A stretch of 38,379 nt of DNA from Sporichthyaceae bacterium. Lineage in GTDB: Bacteria > Actinomycetota > Actinomycetes > JAKEEW01. The notes under the pieces were generated by a model. That model ran no database searches and was not told the DNA's origin. It saw only the letters and a list, made by a program, of their open reading frames with translations. Below, piece after piece: positions 7,292 to 20,424 of this stretch; the stretch's first letter is position 1, and each line of letters begins with the position of its first letter. The stretch is taken from positions 1-38,379 of the forward strand of contig JAKEEW010000334.1 of NCBI GenBank assembly GCA_022616375.1, written 5' to 3'. A program made the translations under genes and the position numbers.

Positions 7292-9650
7292 GAACCGGTC
7301 GCCGATTCGGATGGCCGTCCGGCTCGCCGGCCGGGGCACCCACCGCCACCGGCCCCGCGGCCGGCCGGCCGGCCGGGCCAGGCTGGCCGTGCGAGAGCTC
7401 GGGCAGCCAGCGCAGCCACCGTGGCAGGTACCAGTTCCGCTCACCGAGCAGCGCCATCACCGCCGGCAGCAGCACCGCACGCACGATCGTGGCGTCGATC
7501 AGGATGGCCGCGGCCAGACCGAAGCCCAGCTGCTTCATCGAGACCAGCGACATCGAGGCGAACAGCCCGAACACCGCAACCATGACCACAGCCGCGCTGG
7601 TGATCGTGCCGGCGGTACCGGCGATGCCGTTCGCGACCGCCTGCCGGGTGGTCAGTCCGCGGTCGTGGCCCTCCCGGATCCGGGACAGCACGAACACGTG
7701 GTAGTCCATCGACAGCCCGAAAAGGATCACGAACAGGAACAGCGGCAGCCAGTTGGCGATCTCACCGGTCGAGGTGAAGTCGAGCAGGCTCTCGCCCCAG
7801 CCGAACTGGAAGGTCAGCACCAGCAATCCGTAGGCAGCTGCCACCGACAGCAGGTTCAGCGCGATCGCGGTGACCGCGACCACCAGGGACCGGAACGAGA
7901 CCAGCAGCAGCAGGAACGCGAGCCCGAGCACGAACCCGAACACCAGCGGCACGCTGCGCGACAGCAGGTCGTTGAAGTCCGCCGACCACGCGGTCAACCC
8001 GGTGACCCCGACCTCGGCACCCGGCAGCTGGCCAAGCGTGGCCGGGACCACCTCGTCCCGCAACGTGTGCAACGCGTCCTCGGACACCGCGTCGGTGCCC
8101 GACCCGGCCAGGCCCACGTCGATGACCGCGACGGTCCGGTCCGGGTTGACCTCGACCGTGATCGGCTCGTGCAGCTGCCCGGTCGCGATGGCCGCCTGGC
8201 GGAACTGCTCGATCGCGGTGCTCGTCTCCGCGGTGGTCACGTCGGCCGCCTTGACCACCACCACGGCCGGGTCGGTGCCACCGGGGAACGCCTGCTCGAT
8301 CTGCTTGAACGTGGCGATCAGCGGCAGGTCGTTGGGCACGTCGGAGATCCCGGGCGACGCGGTGTGCATCTGCAACGCGGGCAACGCGACCAGCGCGAGC
8401 GCACCGGCGCTCAGTGCGGCCGCCCGGCCGGGCCGGCGAAGCACCGCACCGAGCACGGCCCGCCAGACCCGGCCCTGCGCGGTCCCGGTCCCGTCCGGGT
8501 CGGGGCGCGGCCGGCGGTACAGCCCGGGAATCTTGCCCAGGTCGACCCGGTCCCCCAGCTTGGACAGCAAGGCGGGCAGCACGGTCAGCGAGCCGAGCAC
8601 CGCGACGAGCACGACCAGGATCGTGCCGACCGCGAAGCTCATGAACGTGCCGTCCCCGGTCAGGAACATGCCGGCCATCGCGACCACCACGGTCAAGCCG
8701 GAGATCAGCACCGAGCGGCCCGAGGTCGCCGCGGCAATCGCCAACGCCTGGTGCCGGTCGGCGCCGTTGGCCCGCTCCTCGCGCTCCCGGCGGATGTAGA
8801 ACAGGCAGTAGTCCACCCCGACCGCGAGCCCGATCAGCAGCATCAGGTGCGCGGTCGCGTCCACGGTCGGGATCGCCCGGCTGGCCACCGCGAGCAGGCC
8901 GAGGCTGGCCAGAAACCCGGTGATCGCCAGCCCGATCGGGATCACCGCGGCCAGCAACGCGCCGAACGCGACCAGCAGGATGCCGAGGGTGAGCGGGATC
9001 GACAGCATCGAAAGCCGCTGCAGATCGCGGTCCAGGCTCTCCCCGATCAGGCGGTCGCCACTGGCAGCGCCGGCCTGGGCGACGGTCAGATCCGGATACT
9101 GCGCCTGCACCCCGGCAACCGCATCGAGCACTTCACCGACCCGATCCGGCGCCGTTTCCGGGTCGCCGGCCAGCTCGAACGTGACCAGGGCAGCGTGCCG
9201 GTCGGCCGAGACCAGCCCGGCGCCGTCCGTGGCCAGTCCGGTGCCGTCGGCGGCCAGCGGCGACGCCAGGTTGGCCACCTCGCCGGTGGCCTCGACGGCC
9301 ACCGTGACGTCCCGTAACGCGGCCTGGAACTGCGGCGAGTCCACGGTGAGCTGGTCGCTGCGGATGAGCACCATCTCGCCCGGCTGCTCCGGGAACCCGG
9401 CCGCATCGATGATTTGCTCGGCCCGCGCCGAGCGCCCGCTACCCAGCTCGCTGCCGGCCGCGCTACGGGTGCCGATCGTGCCGCTGAGCAGGGTGGCTCC
9501 GATGACCAGCAGCAGCCAGCCGACGATGGCGGTGGCCCGGTGCCGGGCGCTCCATTGCGCGACGGTCGCGGCCAGGTTGCCGGTTGAGCCGGCTGTGGTG
9601 GGAACGGGCTGGGCTACTGGCAGGACGGCGTGCCGAGCGCGGCGCGGCAT
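7269..9650 (-). CDS. MMPL-family (RND superfamily) transporter
   Basis: 793 aa, two repeated multi-TM halves (IPLTLGILLVAFGALLAAVIPIGLAITGF; GLSMDYHVFVLSRIREGHDRG). Confidence 0.95.
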   Translation of the reverse strand: MPRRARHAVLPVAQPVPTTAGSTGNLAATVAQWSARHRATAIVGWLLLVIGATLLSGTIGTRSAAGSELGSGRSARAEQIIDAAGFPEQPGEMVLIRSDQLTVDSPQFQAALRDVTVAVEATGEVANLASPLAADGTGLATDGAGLVSADRHAALVTFELAGDPETAPDRVGEVLDAVAGVQAQYPDLTVAQAGAASGDRLIGESLDRDLQRLSMLSIPLTLGILLVAFGALLAAVIPIGLAITGFLASLGLLAVASRAIPTVDATAHLMLLIGLAVGVDYCLFYIRREREERANGADRHQALAIAAATSGRSVLISGLTVVVAMAGMFLTGDGTFMSFAVGTILVVLVAVLGSLTVLPALLSKLGDRVDLGKIPGLYRRPRPDPDGTGTAQGRVWRAVLGAVLRRPGRAAALSAGALALVALPALQMHTASPGISDVPNDLPLIATFKQIEQAFPGGTDPAVVVVKAADVTTAETSTAIEQFRQAAIATGQLHEPITVEVNPDRTVAVIDVGLAGSGTDAVSEDALHTLRDEVVPATLGQLPGAEVGVTGLTAWSADFNDLLSRSVPLVFGFVLGLAFLLLLVSFRSLVVAVTAIALNLLSVAAAYGLLVLTFQFGWGESLLDFTSTGEIANWLPLFLFVILFGLSMDYHVFVLSRIREGHDRGLTTRQAVANGIAGTAGTITSAAVVMVAVFGLFASMSLVSMKQLGFGLAAAILIDATIVRAVLLPAVMALLGERNWYLPRWLRWLPELSHGQPGPAGRPAAGPVAVGAPAGEPDGHPNRRPVPVSALRD

Positions 9651-9670
9651 GGGAACCCCTCGAGTCGAGC

Positions 9671-9688
9671 GAACGTACTCCGACGTTC
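9671..9688. promoter_or_regulatory. Perfect inverted repeat GAACGT-N6-ACGTTC upstream of the MMPL gene
   Basis: GAACGTACTCCGACGTTC about 20 bp before the MMPL start codon; operator-like. Confidence 0.5.
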
Positions 9689-9803
9689 TCCGACGCTAGG
9701 GAGCGGGCCGGTTCGTCCCCATCCGGCAGCCACCCTGGTTCGGGGTAGGGATAGCCCCCGATCTTCGCCGGGGGGCTCGGCCGGGGTTGCGGTCGGGGTC
9801 GGG

Positions 9804-11782
<1,979 letters not shown>

Positions 11783-11845
11783 GGCAGGATCCTTGCCGAG
11801 GCCACTGACAACCCGGTGCACCAACCCGCCCCTCTGGAGTGATCA

Positions 11846-13356
<1,511 letters not shown>

Positions 13357-13360
<4 letters not shown>

Positions 13361-14772
13361 GTGACCGGGCGGAGATGACCGCGCAGGACACGGTCGAGCG
13401 GGTGCTCGGGCTGTCCAAGGCCGACGGCTGCATGGTGATCGCGGACGAGAAGACCAGCGCCAACTTGCGCTGGGCGGGCAACACGCTGACCACCAACGGT
13501 GCGATGCGCTCCCGCCAGCTCACCGTGATCGCCTCGGTGGGTGGCGCCACCGGGGTGGCGGCCGGGGTGATCTCACGGAGCAACGTCACCGCGGACGAGC
13601 TCGAGTCGGTGGTCCGCGCTGCCGAGACGGCCGCGGTCAGCAGTGGGCCGGCCGACGACGCGTTCGCCCTGGTCGAGCCCGGCGGGGCCGACACGGCCAC
13701 GGGCCGGCGCTGGGACGAGCCGCCGGCCGAGACCGACATCGCGGTGTTCGGCACGTTCGCGCCCGCACTCGGCGAGGCGTTCGTCCGATCGCGGGCTGCC
13801 GGGCGCCGGCTTTACGGCTTCGCCGAGCATGTCACGACGTCCAGCTACCTAGGCTCGTCCACCGGGCTTCGGCTGCGGCACGACCAGCGGTTCGGCAGCG
13901 TGACCGTGAACGGCAAGTCCGAGCCCGGCGGCTCGGCCTGGGTCGGCGCGGCCACCGACGACTTCACCGACGTGGACGTTGCCGCGCTGGACGCCGACCT
14001 GGCCCGCCGGCTGGACTGGGGCAAGCGCACCATCGACCTCGAGCCAGGCCGCTACGAGACGCTGCTGCCGCCGACCGCGGTCGCCGACCTGATGATCCCG
14101 CTGTACTGGTACGCCGGCGGGCGGGACGCCGAGGAGGGCCACACCGTGTTCTCCCGGGCCGGTGGTGGCACCCGGCTCGGTGAGCAGCTAGCGAACGTCC
14201 CGGTCACACTGCGCAGCGACCCGGCGGCCACCGCGGCCGGGCTGACCTGCGCGCCGTTCGCGCTCACCCACGCCTCGGGCCGCACCGAGTCGGTCTTCGA
14301 CAACGGGTTGCCGCTAGCCCCGACCGACTGGATCAGCAACGGCGTGCTGGCCACCCTGATCCACACCCGCTCGTCGGCCGGGCAGTTCGGAGCGGGCACC
14401 GCGCCTCCGATCGGCAACCTCATTCTGGACGGCCAGGGCCAGGGCCGGACGCTGGCCGAGATGATCGCCTCGACCGAGCGCGGGCTGCTGCTCACCTGCC
14501 TGTGGTACATCCGCGAGGTCGACCTGGAGACCCTGCTGCTGACCGGACTGACCAGAGACGGGGTCTACCTGGTCGAGCGCGGCGAGGTCGTCGGTGCGGT
14601 GACCAACTTCCGGTTCAACGAGAGCCCGGTCGACCTGCTCGGCCGGCTGGGCGAGGTGGGGCGCACCGAGGTGACATTGCCGCGGGAGTGGGACGAATAC
14701 GGGGTGCGGACCGCGATGCCGCCGATCCGGATTCCGGACTTCAACATGAGCACGGTCAGCCAGGCCTCGTAG
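13357..14772 (+). CDS. TldE/PmbA-family metallopeptidase partner
   Basis: ATGA overlap with TldD; TldE/PmbA-like features (VTTSSYLGSSTGLRLRHDQRFGSVTVNGKS, C-terminal GEVVGAVTNFRFNESPVDLLGRLGEVG). Confidence 0.92.
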
Positions 14773-14777
14773 CGACC

Positions 14778-14811
14778 GGTGGCGCCCGCGATCCCGGGCG
14801 TGGCCGCCACC
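14778..14811 (+). terminator. Possible hairpin terminator after the tldD/tldE operon
   Basis: GGTGGC...GCCACC outer stem with inner GCCCG/CGGGC stem; no U-tract. Confidence 0.35.
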
Positions 14812-14961
14812 TGAGCGCTGATCCTGGGCAGCACTTGCCCCACTACGACGAGTTGCGTAGAAATCACGCCTAGATACGGGCTATCGTGCCCTGTCCGGAT
14901 CTGGACGGGACATGTCCTGATCTGCGCCCGCCGCGGTGTCGCGTCACCTGGGGAGCTCGCT

Positions 14962-16302
14962 ATGACCACCGAGCCGGTGCCCACCATGTCCGTGCAACCG
15001 GAGGCCGTGACCGACGCGCTGCGCACGCTGCGCGACGATGCCGTCCGGAACGCGTTCGAACTGGTCGAGCACCTCGAGCGGATGCCGCCTGACGAGTACA
15101 AGGCGCGGCACCAGGACCAGCTGACGGCGGCGGCCGACCATGCCCGGGCCACCATGCAGCCGCTGATCGAATGGCCGGGCGCGGCGCAGTTCTATCTCAA
15201 GATCATGACTAGGGACAGCAACTACACCCGGGTGCGCCGGATGCTGGACTTCGTCCTGCCCGGCGACCGGGTGCTCGACATCGGTTCAGGCCGCGGCTAC
15301 CTCAGCGGCGTGCTGCTGCGGGACAGCGCGCTCAAGACCTATACCGGCATCGACATCATGGACAGCCATCTCGCCTCGGCCCGGTCCATGATCGACGCGA
15401 ATGAGCTCGGTGATCGGCCGGCGCAGTTCGAGGTCAAGAACATCTACGACCTGACCCCGGAATGGGTGGCCCAGCACGACCCCAGCCTGGTGATCATGCT
15501 GGAGATGCTCGAGCACCTGCCGGACGCCGAGGAGGGCCTGGCCACGATCGCCAAGTGCCTGCCGCCTGATGCCTCGCTGGTGTTCTCGGTGCCGCTGTAC
15601 GGCAGGCTGGAGAAGGTCTGGGGGCATCTGAGCCGCTTCGACGTGCCGCGGATCCGGCGGATGTGCGAGCAGGCCGGCCTGCACATCCAGCACGTGGAGA
15701 TCATCTACGGCACTTGGGTCCTGATCATGGCGACCACGGCGGACGTGGTGGACCCGCGCGCGCTGTACCTGGCCCGGCAAGAGCAGCCACCCGCCTCGGG
15801 GCGCAACACCCCGATCCAGGAGTTCGTCTCGGTCGTCACCAAGCGGGCCCGGCTGGCGAAGGCGAGGGGCGGAGCGCGCCGGGTGGAGCTGCGCACCGAG
15901 AAGGACACCACGCACGTTGCGGTGGAGGGCTCGCGAAACCCGTTTGGTGACCAGTCCGGCGGGCTGAGCTTCGATCTTGCCGGCAACGACGCGGTCCGGC
16001 TCGAGTTGGAGTTCGAGAAACCGAGGAACGTCCGCAGGGTCGTGGTGGAGCTGGTGGATGACGCCGGCGTGCCGACCGCCCGCTGGGTCTGGCGGTGCGG
16101 GAGCCCGCTGCGGCGGTCGCCGTTCAAGTACCGCAGGACGTTCCTGCTGTTCCCGGGCCAGCCGGCGCGCCCGTTCCGGCCCGACGGTCCGGTCCGGGAT
16201 GCGGTAGCGACCAGGGCGGACGTCTACATCGAGGTGTTTCCCACCCGGTCGGCGGGGTTCGGACTGCGCCGGGCCGCGGCGCTGCGCACCCGCCCGGCCT
16301 AA
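14962..16302 (+). CDS. Class I SAM-dependent methyltransferase with a C-terminal domain of unknown function
   Basis: VLDIGSGRGYLSGVLL motif I, YTGIDIMDSHLASAR, PSLVIMLEMLEHLPDAEEGL; ~170-aa C-terminal region with beta-rich appearance. Confidence 0.88.
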   Translation: MTTEPVPTMSVQPEAVTDALRTLRDDAVRNAFELVEHLERMPPDEYKARHQDQLTAAADHARATMQPLIEWPGAAQFYLKIMTRDSNYTRVRRMLDFVLPGDRVLDIGSGRGYLSGVLLRDSALKTYTGIDIMDSHLASARSMIDANELGDRPAQFEVKNIYDLTPEWVAQHDPSLVIMLEMLEHLPDAEEGLATIAKCLPPDASLVFSVPLYGRLEKVWGHLSRFDVPRIRRMCEQAGLHIQHVEIIYGTWVLIMATTADVVDPRALYLARQEQPPASGRNTPIQEFVSVVTKRARLAKARGGARRVELRTEKDTTHVAVEGSRNPFGDQSGGLSFDLAGNDAVRLELEFEKPRNVRRVVVELVDDAGVPTARWVWRCGSPLRRSPFKYRRTFLLFPGQPARPFRPDGPVRDAVATRADVYIEVFPTRSAGFGLRRAAALRTRPA

Positions 16303-16366
16303 GGTTCGTCGGGCCGCGACCTCGGTTCCTCCCGGGCCCGTTTCCCCCCAAGGCGGCGTCGGCTCC

Positions 16367-16582
16367 CTACTGGGCGTCCTCGAGCCGGAAGCCCACCTTC
16401 ATCCCCACCTGGACGTGGTCGATCTGACCGTCCACCAGATGGCCGCGGATCTCGGTCACCTCGAACCAGTCCATGTGCCGCAGGGTCTGGGCGGCCCGGC
16501 CCAGCCCGTTGCGGATCGCCGCATCGACACCCTCGGGCGAGGTACCCACGATCTCGGTGACCCGGTAAGTACGGTTGGCCAT
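16367..16582 (-). CDS. Dodecin family flavin-binding protein
   Basis: MANRTYRVTEIVGTSPEGVDAAIRNGLGRAAQTLRHMDWFEVTEIRGHLVDGQIDHVQVGMKVGFRLED, 71 aa, classic dodecin. Confidence 0.95.
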   Translation of the reverse strand: MANRTYRVTEIVGTSPEGVDAAIRNGLGRAAQTLRHMDWFEVTEIRGHLVDGQIDHVQVGMKVGFRLEDAQ

Positions 16583-16707
16583 CGGTCCTCCTGACTGTGT
16601 CGGCAACTGCCCGCGACGCGCCGACCGGAGGCGGTGCCCGGGCAGCATCGGCAACCGCTGTGGCTGCCAGCCCGCCTCGGCCGTACGGTGTAACCGAGGA
16701 GGGCAGG

Positions 16708-17049
16708 ATGTCACGGAAGCAGTCCGGCCAGTCGGTGTACCCCATCACCGGGGCCCGCCGCGGGCTAACCGCCGACGTCGCACACCGGCAGACCCGTTAT
16801 GTGATCTCCATGGGGATCCGGACCGTCTGCTTCGTCCTGGCCGTCATCGTCCCGGGGCCGCTGCGCTGGGTGTTCCTGGCCGGTGCGTTCCTGCTCCCCT
16901 ATCTGTCCGTGGTGTACGCCAACGCCGGTCGCGAGCAACCGCCCGAGGCGCCGGCTCCCATCCCCGGCACCCGGCCTGAGCTACCGCCGGGAGCGGCCAC
17001 GATCGAGGGCGCGACGAGCCGGACGGTCCACGACAGACCGGGCGAATAA
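16708..17049 (+). CDS. DUF3099-like membrane protein
   Basis: YPITGARRGLTADVAHRQTRYVISMGIRTVCFVLAVIVPGPLRWVFLAGAFLLPYLSVVYANAGRE; two TM segments. Confidence 0.88.
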   Translation: MSRKQSGQSVYPITGARRGLTADVAHRQTRYVISMGIRTVCFVLAVIVPGPLRWVFLAGAFLLPYLSVVYANAGREQPPEAPAPIPGTRPELPPGAATIEGATSRTVHDRPGE

Positions 17050-17093
17050 GCGTGACGTGCCTCAGTCGGTGACACTCCGGTCGCGGCCACGGA

Positions 17094-17124
17094 TTGTGCT
17101 CGCGCCGAGACTCGGGTGTAATAC
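17094..17124 (+). promoter_or_regulatory. Candidate sigma70-type promoter for the 6C-like RNA (TTGTGC - 19 bp - TAATAC)
   Basis: -35-like TTGTGC 17094-17099, -10-like TAATAC 17119-17124; predicted TSS near 17131. Confidence 0.5.
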
Positions 17125-17130
17125 TGCGTT

Positions 17131-17219
17131 GTGCGCTCCGTATCCCCCGTCGGAGCGACAGACGCGATGCCGGGCGGCTTCCCCCGTGGCTGCCCGGCAT
17201 CGCCCATGTGTAGGCGCAC
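17131..17219 (+). ncRNA. 6C-like small RNA
   Basis: Hairpin 1 CGCTCCG-TATCCCCCGT-CGGAGCG (17134-17157); hairpin 2 CGATGCCGGGC-GGCTTCCCCCGTGGCT-GCCCGGCATCG (17165-17202). Both loops carry TCCCCCGT, as in the actinobacterial 6C RNA family. Confidence 0.72.
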
Positions 17220-17234
17220 GGTGGCTGAGCGCGT

Positions 17235-18263
17235 CTAGCCGCCGATCGCCGACATCGGCCGGGCCGGCTGGAGGAAGCCCGGATCATCGATTCCATGGCC
17301 GGGTTTCTTGGTCAACATCGCCGCTTCCCAGCGCCCGGCCAGCTCCTCGTCGGACGCGCCGGCCCGCATCGGCTCGCGAAGATCGGACTCCTCACGGGCG
17401 AACAAGCAGGTCCGGACCTGGCCGTCCGCGGTGATCCGGACCCGGTCGCAGCTGCCGCAGAACGGCCGGCTCACCGAGGCGATCACACCAACCCTGCCGG
17501 GCCCACCGTTGACCAGGAATGTCTCCGCCGGAGCACTGCCGCGCACCTGCTGGCCTTCCGGTTCGAGGTCGAACTCCTGCTCCAGCGCGGCGAAGATCTC
17601 GGCCGCGGTGACCATCGTGTCGCGGCGCCAGCCGTGCTGCGCGTCCAGCGGCATCTGCTCGATGAACCGCATTTGGTAGCCGCGCTCTAGACACCAGCGC
17701 AACAGCGCGGGCGCCTCGTCGGAGTTGATCCCGCGCATCAGCACCGCGTTGACCTTGACCGGGGTCAGCCCGGCCGCGGCAGCCGCTGCCAGCCCGTCGA
17801 TCACATCGTCCAGCCGGTCACGCCGGGCCAGCTCGATGAACCGGTCCCGGTCGAGGGTGTCCAGCGACACGTTGATCCGGTCCAGTCCGGCCTCCCGCAG
17901 CGCTACCGCGATCCTGGCCAGCCCGATCCCGTTGCTGGTCAGCGAGATCTGCGGGCGCGGTCGCAGCGCGGCCACCTGTTCGACGATGCCGACCAGGCCC
18001 TTGCGCACCAGCGGCTCGCCGCCGGTGAAGCGCACCTCGGTCACGCCCAGCCGCTGCACCGCGACCCGGACCAGCCGGACGATCTCCGCGTCGGTCAGCA
18101 GGGTCGGCGACGGCAACCAGTCCAGGCCCTCGGCGGGCATGCAGTAGGTGCACCGAAGATTGCACCGGTCGGTCAACGAGACCCGAAGATCAGTGGCGAG
18201 TCGGCCGTACGAGTCGACGAGCACCGAGCGGGCCTCCTTCTCCTCGACGCGATCAGGCAACAC
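17235..18263 (-). CDS. moaA: GTP 3',8-cyclase MoaA
   Basis: LRVSLTDRCNLRCTYCMPAEG (radical SAM CxxxCxxC), C-terminal FCGSCDRVRITADGQVRTCLFA and terminal GG. GTG start at 18263 is an estimate. Confidence 0.95.
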   Translation of the reverse strand: MLPDRVEEKEARSVLVDSYGRLATDLRVSLTDRCNLRCTYCMPAEGLDWLPSPTLLTDAEIVRLVRVAVQRLGVTEVRFTGGEPLVRKGLVGIVEQVAALRPRPQISLTSNGIGLARIAVALREAGLDRINVSLDTLDRDRFIELARRDRLDDVIDGLAAAAAAGLTPVKVNAVLMRGINSDEAPALLRWCLERGYQMRFIEQMPLDAQHGWRRDTMVTAAEIFAALEQEFDLEPEGQQVRGSAPAETFLVNGGPGRVGVIASVSRPFCGSCDRVRITADGQVRTCLFAREESDLREPMRAGASDEELAGRWEAAMLTKKPGHGIDDPGFLQPARPMSAIGG

Positions 18264-18306
18264 TACGCCGCAGGGGTGACCAGCGACGACAGTAGGTTGT
18301 CCGGCT

Positions 18307-19590
18307 ATGGACGTTGATCGGTTGCTCGAGCTGGACCGCGCCCATGTGTGGCATCCGTATGCCTCGGCCACCGGCGGGGTGCCGGTCTATCCGGTGCGGC
18401 GGGCCGACGGAGTACGGATCACGCTCGGCGACGGCCGGTTGGTGATCGACGGGATGGCGTCGTGGTGGGCCGCGATCCACGGCTACAACCACCCGGCGTT
18501 GAATGCGGCCGTCACCGCGCAGCTGGAGCGGATGGCACACGTGATGTTCGGCGGGCTGACTCACGAGCCCGGAGTGGCCCTGGCCGCCCTACTCGCCGAG
18601 ATCACCCCGGCCGGGCTGGACCGGGTGTTCCTGTGCGACTCCGGCTCGGTGTCGGTGGAGGTCGCGCTCAAGCTGGCCATCCAGTACTGGCAGGGCCGCG
18701 GCCGGCCGGCCAAGCAGCGGCTGCTGACCGTGCGCGGCGGGTATCACGGCGACACGTTCGGCGCGATGGCCGTGTGCGATCCGGTCAACGGGATGCACCA
18801 CCTGTTCACCGGGTCGCTGCCGGCGCAGCTGTTCGCCGAGCGGCCGCGCTGCCGCTACGGCGATCCGGTCGGCGACGCCGACTTGGCCGACCTCGCCGGG
18901 CTCCTTGCCGCGCACCGGGACGAGCTGGCCGCGGTCGTCATCGAGCCGGTCGTCCAGGGTGCCGGCGGCATGTACTTCTACGCGCCCGAATACCTCACCA
19001 GGCTGCGCGCGCTGTGCACCGAGCACGACGTGCTGCTGATCTTCGACGAGATCGCGACCGGGTTCGGCCGGACCGGGGAGCTGTTCGCCGCCGAGCACGC
19101 CGCGGTCGCTCCGGACATCATGTGCCTGGGTAAGGCCCTCACCGGCGGCTATCTGTCGATGGCCGCGACCCTGTGTACGGACGAGGTTGCCGACGGGGTG
19201 TGCGCGAGCGAGGCCAGGGTGTTCATGCACGGCCCGACGTTCATGGCCAATCCACTGGCCGCGGCGGTGGCCAGGGCCAGCGTCGAGCTGCTGCTGGCCG
19301 GACCTTGGCGGCAGCGCGTGGCTGCGATCGAGGCCGGGCTGCGGGCCGGGCTGGCGCCGGCTGCCGAGCTGACTGGGGTGGCCGACGTGCGGGTGCTCGG
19401 CGCGATCGGGGTCATCGAGACCAGGGCGCCGATCGACGTCGCCCGGGTGCAGGCCGTCGCACTCGAGCACGGGGTATGGCTGCGACCGTTCGGCCGGCTG
19501 CTGTACACGATGCCGCCCTACATCATCGGGGCCGACGAGCTGGCCGAGGTCACCGGTGCGATGGTGGCCGGCGCGGCGGTGGCACGATAG
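18307..19590 (+). CDS. bioA: Adenosylmethionine-8-amino-7-oxononanoate aminotransferase
   Basis: [80 protein letters not shown]. Confidence 0.95.
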   Translation: MDVDRLLELDRAHVWHPYASATGGVPVYPVRRADGVRITLGDGRLVIDGMASWWAAIHGYNHPALNAAVTAQLERMAHVMFGGLTHEPGVALAALLAEITPAGLDRVFLCDSGSVSVEVALKLAIQYWQGRGRPAKQRLLTVRGGYHGDTFGAMAVCDPVNGMHHLFTGSLPAQLFAERPRCRYGDPVGDADLADLAGLLAAHRDELAAVVIEPVVQGAGGMYFYAPEYLTRLRALCTEHDVLLIFDEIATGFGRTGELFAAEHAAVAPDIMCLGKALTGGYLSMAATLCTDEVADGVCASEARVFMHGPTFMANPLAAAVARASVELLLAGPWRQRVAAIEAGLRAGLAPAAELTGVADVRVLGAIGVIETRAPIDVARVQAVALEHGVWLRPFGRLLYTMPPYIIGADELAEVTGAMVAGAAVAR

Positions 19591-20401
19591 CCGAACCGGC
19601 GACCGGCAGGCCGGCCTGGCCGGTCTGGCTGGTCTGGCCGGTCTGCGGCGGCACGGCCGGGTCCGTCGCGGCTGCGCGCAAGTCCGCGGCCTCTCTGCGG
19701 GCCAAGTAACCGACTCCGATCACCGCGCCGATCGCGAACAACCACCACTGCACCGCGTAGGCCAGGTGCGGTCCGGTGGACAGCCGCGGCACCTCGGCCA
19801 GCACCGAAGCGGTTGCCGGAGCCGGCCGCTCCGCCACCAGCTCGACATACCCGGCGTGGAGCGGATGTCCGAGCGCGCCGGACAGCTCGGACGTGTTGAT
19901 CTTCGCGATCTGCCCGGGCGGCATCCCGGCAGCGGTGATCGCGCCGGGCTGGGCGAGCCGCAGCCGGCCGAGCACCGACACGACCCCGGTCGGCGGCGCC
20001 GGCGGGGTCGGGCTGTCGGTCGCCCGCTCCCCCACCGGGATCCAGCCCCGGTCGACCAGCACCGCCGGACCCGACTCGGTGAGCAGCGGGACCAGCACGT
20101 GGAAACCGGGCCGGCCGTGGTTGCTGCGATGCCGCACCAGCCGCTGACCGGCCAGGTCGTAGTGCCCGCTCGCGGTCACCCGGCGCCACTGGTCGGTGCG
20201 GGACACCGAACCGCCCACCGGAGCTAGCTGCTCGACCGGAGCCGGAGCGGCGGCCAGGTTCGTCTCGATCAGCCGGTTCGCCGCGACCCGCTGGTCGAAC
20301 CGGTCAAGCTGCCAGCGCCCGAGCAGGATGAACGCCGGCACCAGCACCAGCAACGCGGCCCACACACCCAGCCAGCGGCGGGTCAGCAGGAACCGGTACA
20401 C
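19550..20401 (-). CDS. SURF1 family protein
   Basis: [90 protein letters not shown]. Confidence 0.92.
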   Translation of the reverse strand: MYRFLLTRRWLGVWAALLVLVPAFILLGRWQLDRFDQRVAANRLIETNLAAAPAPVEQLAPVGGSVSRTDQWRRVTASGHYDLAGQRLVRHRSNHGRPGFHVLVPLLTESGPAVLVDRGWIPVGERATDSPTPPAPPTGVVSVLGRLRLAQPGAITAAGMPPGQIAKINTSELSGALGHPLHAGYVELVAERPAPATASVLAEVPRLSTGPHLAYAVQWWLFAIGAVIGVGYLARREAADLRAAATDPAVPPQTGQTSQTGQAGLPVAGSAIVPPPRRPPSHR

Positions 20402-20424
20402 GACCCCAGACGCTACCCGCCCGG

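Noticed and set aside
7311-9317. 668-aa + strand ORF opposite the MMPL gene
   Set aside because: Low-complexity Arg/Gln/Gly/Asp/His-rich antisense translation with no recognisable domain; the MMPL protein on the other strand is unambiguous.
17235-19590. moaA-bioA region considered as a Moco or biotin gene cluster with riboswitch
   Set aside because: Only single genes of each pathway; the 43-bp gap between the divergent starts is too short for a Moco riboswitch, and no such motif was seen.
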